Positions 62,282 to 64,000 of a stretch of 64,000 nt of DNA are shown here, piece after piece. A program made the position numbers and the translations under genes. Every line of letters begins with the position of its first letter. Position 1 is the stretch's first letter. Source of the DNA: Pterobdella sp. o SKG-2022 (Eukaryota > Annelida > Clitellata > Hirudinida > Piscicolidae). The stretch is taken from the NCBI GenBank assembly GCA_964035795.1, contig OZ038323.1, positions 3,207,381 to 3,271,380 of the forward strand. Reading direction: 5' to 3'. The notes under the pieces were generated by a model. The model had not been told where the DNA came from and did not search any database. It saw nothing but the letters and a program-made list of their open reading frames with translations.

Positions 62282-64000
62282 ATGGCGATGGAATGTAGAG
62301 AGGCTCACCTCAAAGGTGACATCGGTCAGATGTATAGCATTCTGGGCCGACTACAGCTGCGTGGGACGAACCAGAACAACAGCAGTAGTTCCTTCCTGTT
62401 CAGCGAAGAGTTCAAAGAACACCTGGAGACTATGCAGAAAGATCGTTTTGAGAACTCCGAAGAAGAGATGGTTGAAGCAGTAAACAAGTGTGTGAGACCG
62501 CAAGATAATGAAATATTAGAAAAGGCGAATACTGAGCTCACACATAACCCGACCAATGCTGAAATCGAACTCACTTTAAAAAAAATGCGGGATGGAGCTC
62601 TTGGGGACGACGGTATGCGCTTGAGATACATCAAGCTCGCAGCTCCAGCAATTAAGAACAAGCTATATGAGGTAATAAAAGGTATGTATGAACACCGCGC
62701 ATGGAAATGGAAGGAAACGATGAAGTCTGGCAACATAGTCCCTCTATTCAAGAAAGGTGACAGACGAGGTAAAAATAACTACCGGGGTATTTGCCTGTTA
62801 CCTTTCACTAGCAGAGTACTGGCAAAAATAATGGTAAAGAAACTTCGGGACTGGGCTTAGAAGGTGGGAGTATTGGATGAGAATCAAGCAGGATTTTGAC
62901 AGAATCGATCAACAGCTCACGCGACACAGATCTTCATACGACTTCAGGAAGACGAGTTAAAGCTCCAGACGTGCGTGGGTGACCGCATGAGCGAGACTGA
63001 AACCAAGATAGTCCTACTGGATCTAAGATAAGCATACCCAAGAGTCAATAAACCTGTGGAGACTGCTAAAACATTACAACATGCCTGACTCGTTCATCGA
63101 CAAACTGAAGGATCTCCACGAGTTTACTGCATACAAGGTGAAAGGCAGCACATCAGATAGCAGCACCTTCTACCCCCAGAGAGCCCTTCTTGAAGGTTGT
63201 GTATTCTCACCGATACTTTTCAATATATATCACCAAGCACCAATCAGGAAATACCAACAAGAGAGAGGAAGCGGCGAAGTTGAGACGCCAAGAGGCTGGA
63301 GTGAAGAGGTCATGGAGATCCGGACATGAGTTTCCCCCACAACAAAACGTAAAAAAGTACTCTAAAGAAAACAACACAATGTACCTCACGGAGTCGCTAT
63401 TCGCAGATGACACCACAGTAATTGGAAAAGCGCGCGAGATAGATGAGGCGAGCCAGGTTATGAAGGAAAGTTTAGCGTTGTTTGAGGAGAGAACGAATGA
63501 TGCCAAGGAGGAAAGAGCCAGGTTAAGAACAATGGAAGCAAACAACATCAGAAGGCTAGGAGTATACCTCGGTAGAAAAGAGGACATTTCCCAACGATTG
63601 AGAAGAGGGGCACTGATTTTTGCTAAGATTGGGAAGCGTTTCCCCAAAAGTCGACTGAGTAAGAGAACACAGGCTTTAGTACTGGATACTTGTGTAGAGA
63701 GCACTATGCTTTTCAACTGCAACACAAGACCATTCTACAAGTCAGAAGTGAAACAACTGCAGAAAGCAATAGACATGAGGTATGGATTGATATGGGGTAG
63801 TGGTAACAAGGAGCCGTTAAGGGAAATGGAGGAGAAACATGTAAACATGTGGGACGTAAGACGCTAACTTGGAGAAGAGAGCATTCGTACTAAAATAGAA
63901 ATAGCTCACCTCAGGCGCATAGGCCATGTTTTGCGTCTACCCGACGACAGATTGTTAAAGAGAATGGTACTAGGTTTGAATACCGAACTGGAGGGTCACA
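62282..64000 (+). mobile_element. Non-LTR reverse transcriptase copy in AK7 intron (runs off right edge)
   Basis: Broken-frame reverse transcriptase: LTLKKMRDGALGDDGMRLRY, SGNIVPLFKKGDRRGKNNYR, then GICLLPFTSRVLAKI, DENQAGF with a stop, QIFIRLQEDELK, IVLLDLR, LKDLHEFTAYKVKG, LEGCVFSPILFNIY and, in another frame, SLFADDTTVIGKA. The GCVFSPILFN and FADD motifs are RT catalytic blocks 4 and 5. The sequence is unlike the CR1/L2 copies and I leave its clade open. At least three stops or frameshifts make it dead. Its 3' end, and the remaining AK7 exons, lie beyond the window. Confidence 0.87.

Overview
The window is nuclear DNA from an intron-rich, AT-rich animal. The intermediate-filament gene at the left edge has the long, lamin-like coil 1B found in protostome cytoplasmic filament proteins, which favours a protostome, probably a lophotrochozoan. 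An adenylate kinase 7 gene fits an animal with motile cilia. I cannot name the species. All gene models below were spliced by eye; their exon lengths, splice sites and phases add up to open frames, but there is no transcript evidence.

Left to right. 1-5168 (-): 5'/N-terminal part of an intermediate filament gene, running off the left edge. 5.2-10.7 kb: mostly non-coding, with simple repeats, a tRNA-Ser(AGA) gene and a degenerate TTAGGG-like array. 10.7-15.5 kb: two tRNA-derived SINEs, a partly resolved (+) gene for a single-pass membrane protein with a decayed antisense LINE in one intron, and an intronless lysine-rich ORF. 15.6-16.4 kb (-): SEM1/DSS1, with a hairpin element and a 5S rRNA pseudogene in intron 1. 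17.0-17.4 kb (+): YPEL5. 17.7-20.0 kb (-): LARP6. 20.7-24.6 kb (+): the ZNF608/ZNF609/scribbler orthologue. 25.4-44.8 kb (-): a complete non-muscle myosin II heavy chain, 48 exons and 5,859 coding bases (1,952 residues), with a near full-length CR1/L2-type LINE filling one intron. 47.1/48.6-55.6 kb (+): a TTC39-family TPR protein. 55.9-59.3 kb (-): Lunapark. 59.5 kb to the right edge (+): adenylate kinase 7, interrupted near the end by a non-LTR reverse transcriptase copy.

Layout. Four neighbouring pairs are divergent (SEM1/YPEL5, LARP6/scribbler, myosin/TTC39, Lunapark/AK7) and two are convergent (scribbler/myosin, TTC39/Lunapark). The Lunapark and AK7 start codons are only about 235 bp apart, suggesting a shared promoter. 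The genes are not one pathway. They cover the cytoskeleton (intermediate filament, myosin II), proteasome (SEM1), RNA binding and transcription (LARP6, scribbler), ER shape (Lunapark) and cilia (AK7).

I found no CRISPR array, operon or obviously new multi-gene system. The least described items are the partly solved membrane-protein gene, several foldback hairpin elements including one repeated family, a small tRNA-SINE family, and two neighbouring genes whose 3' splice sites are the ends of long (CA)n microsatellites.
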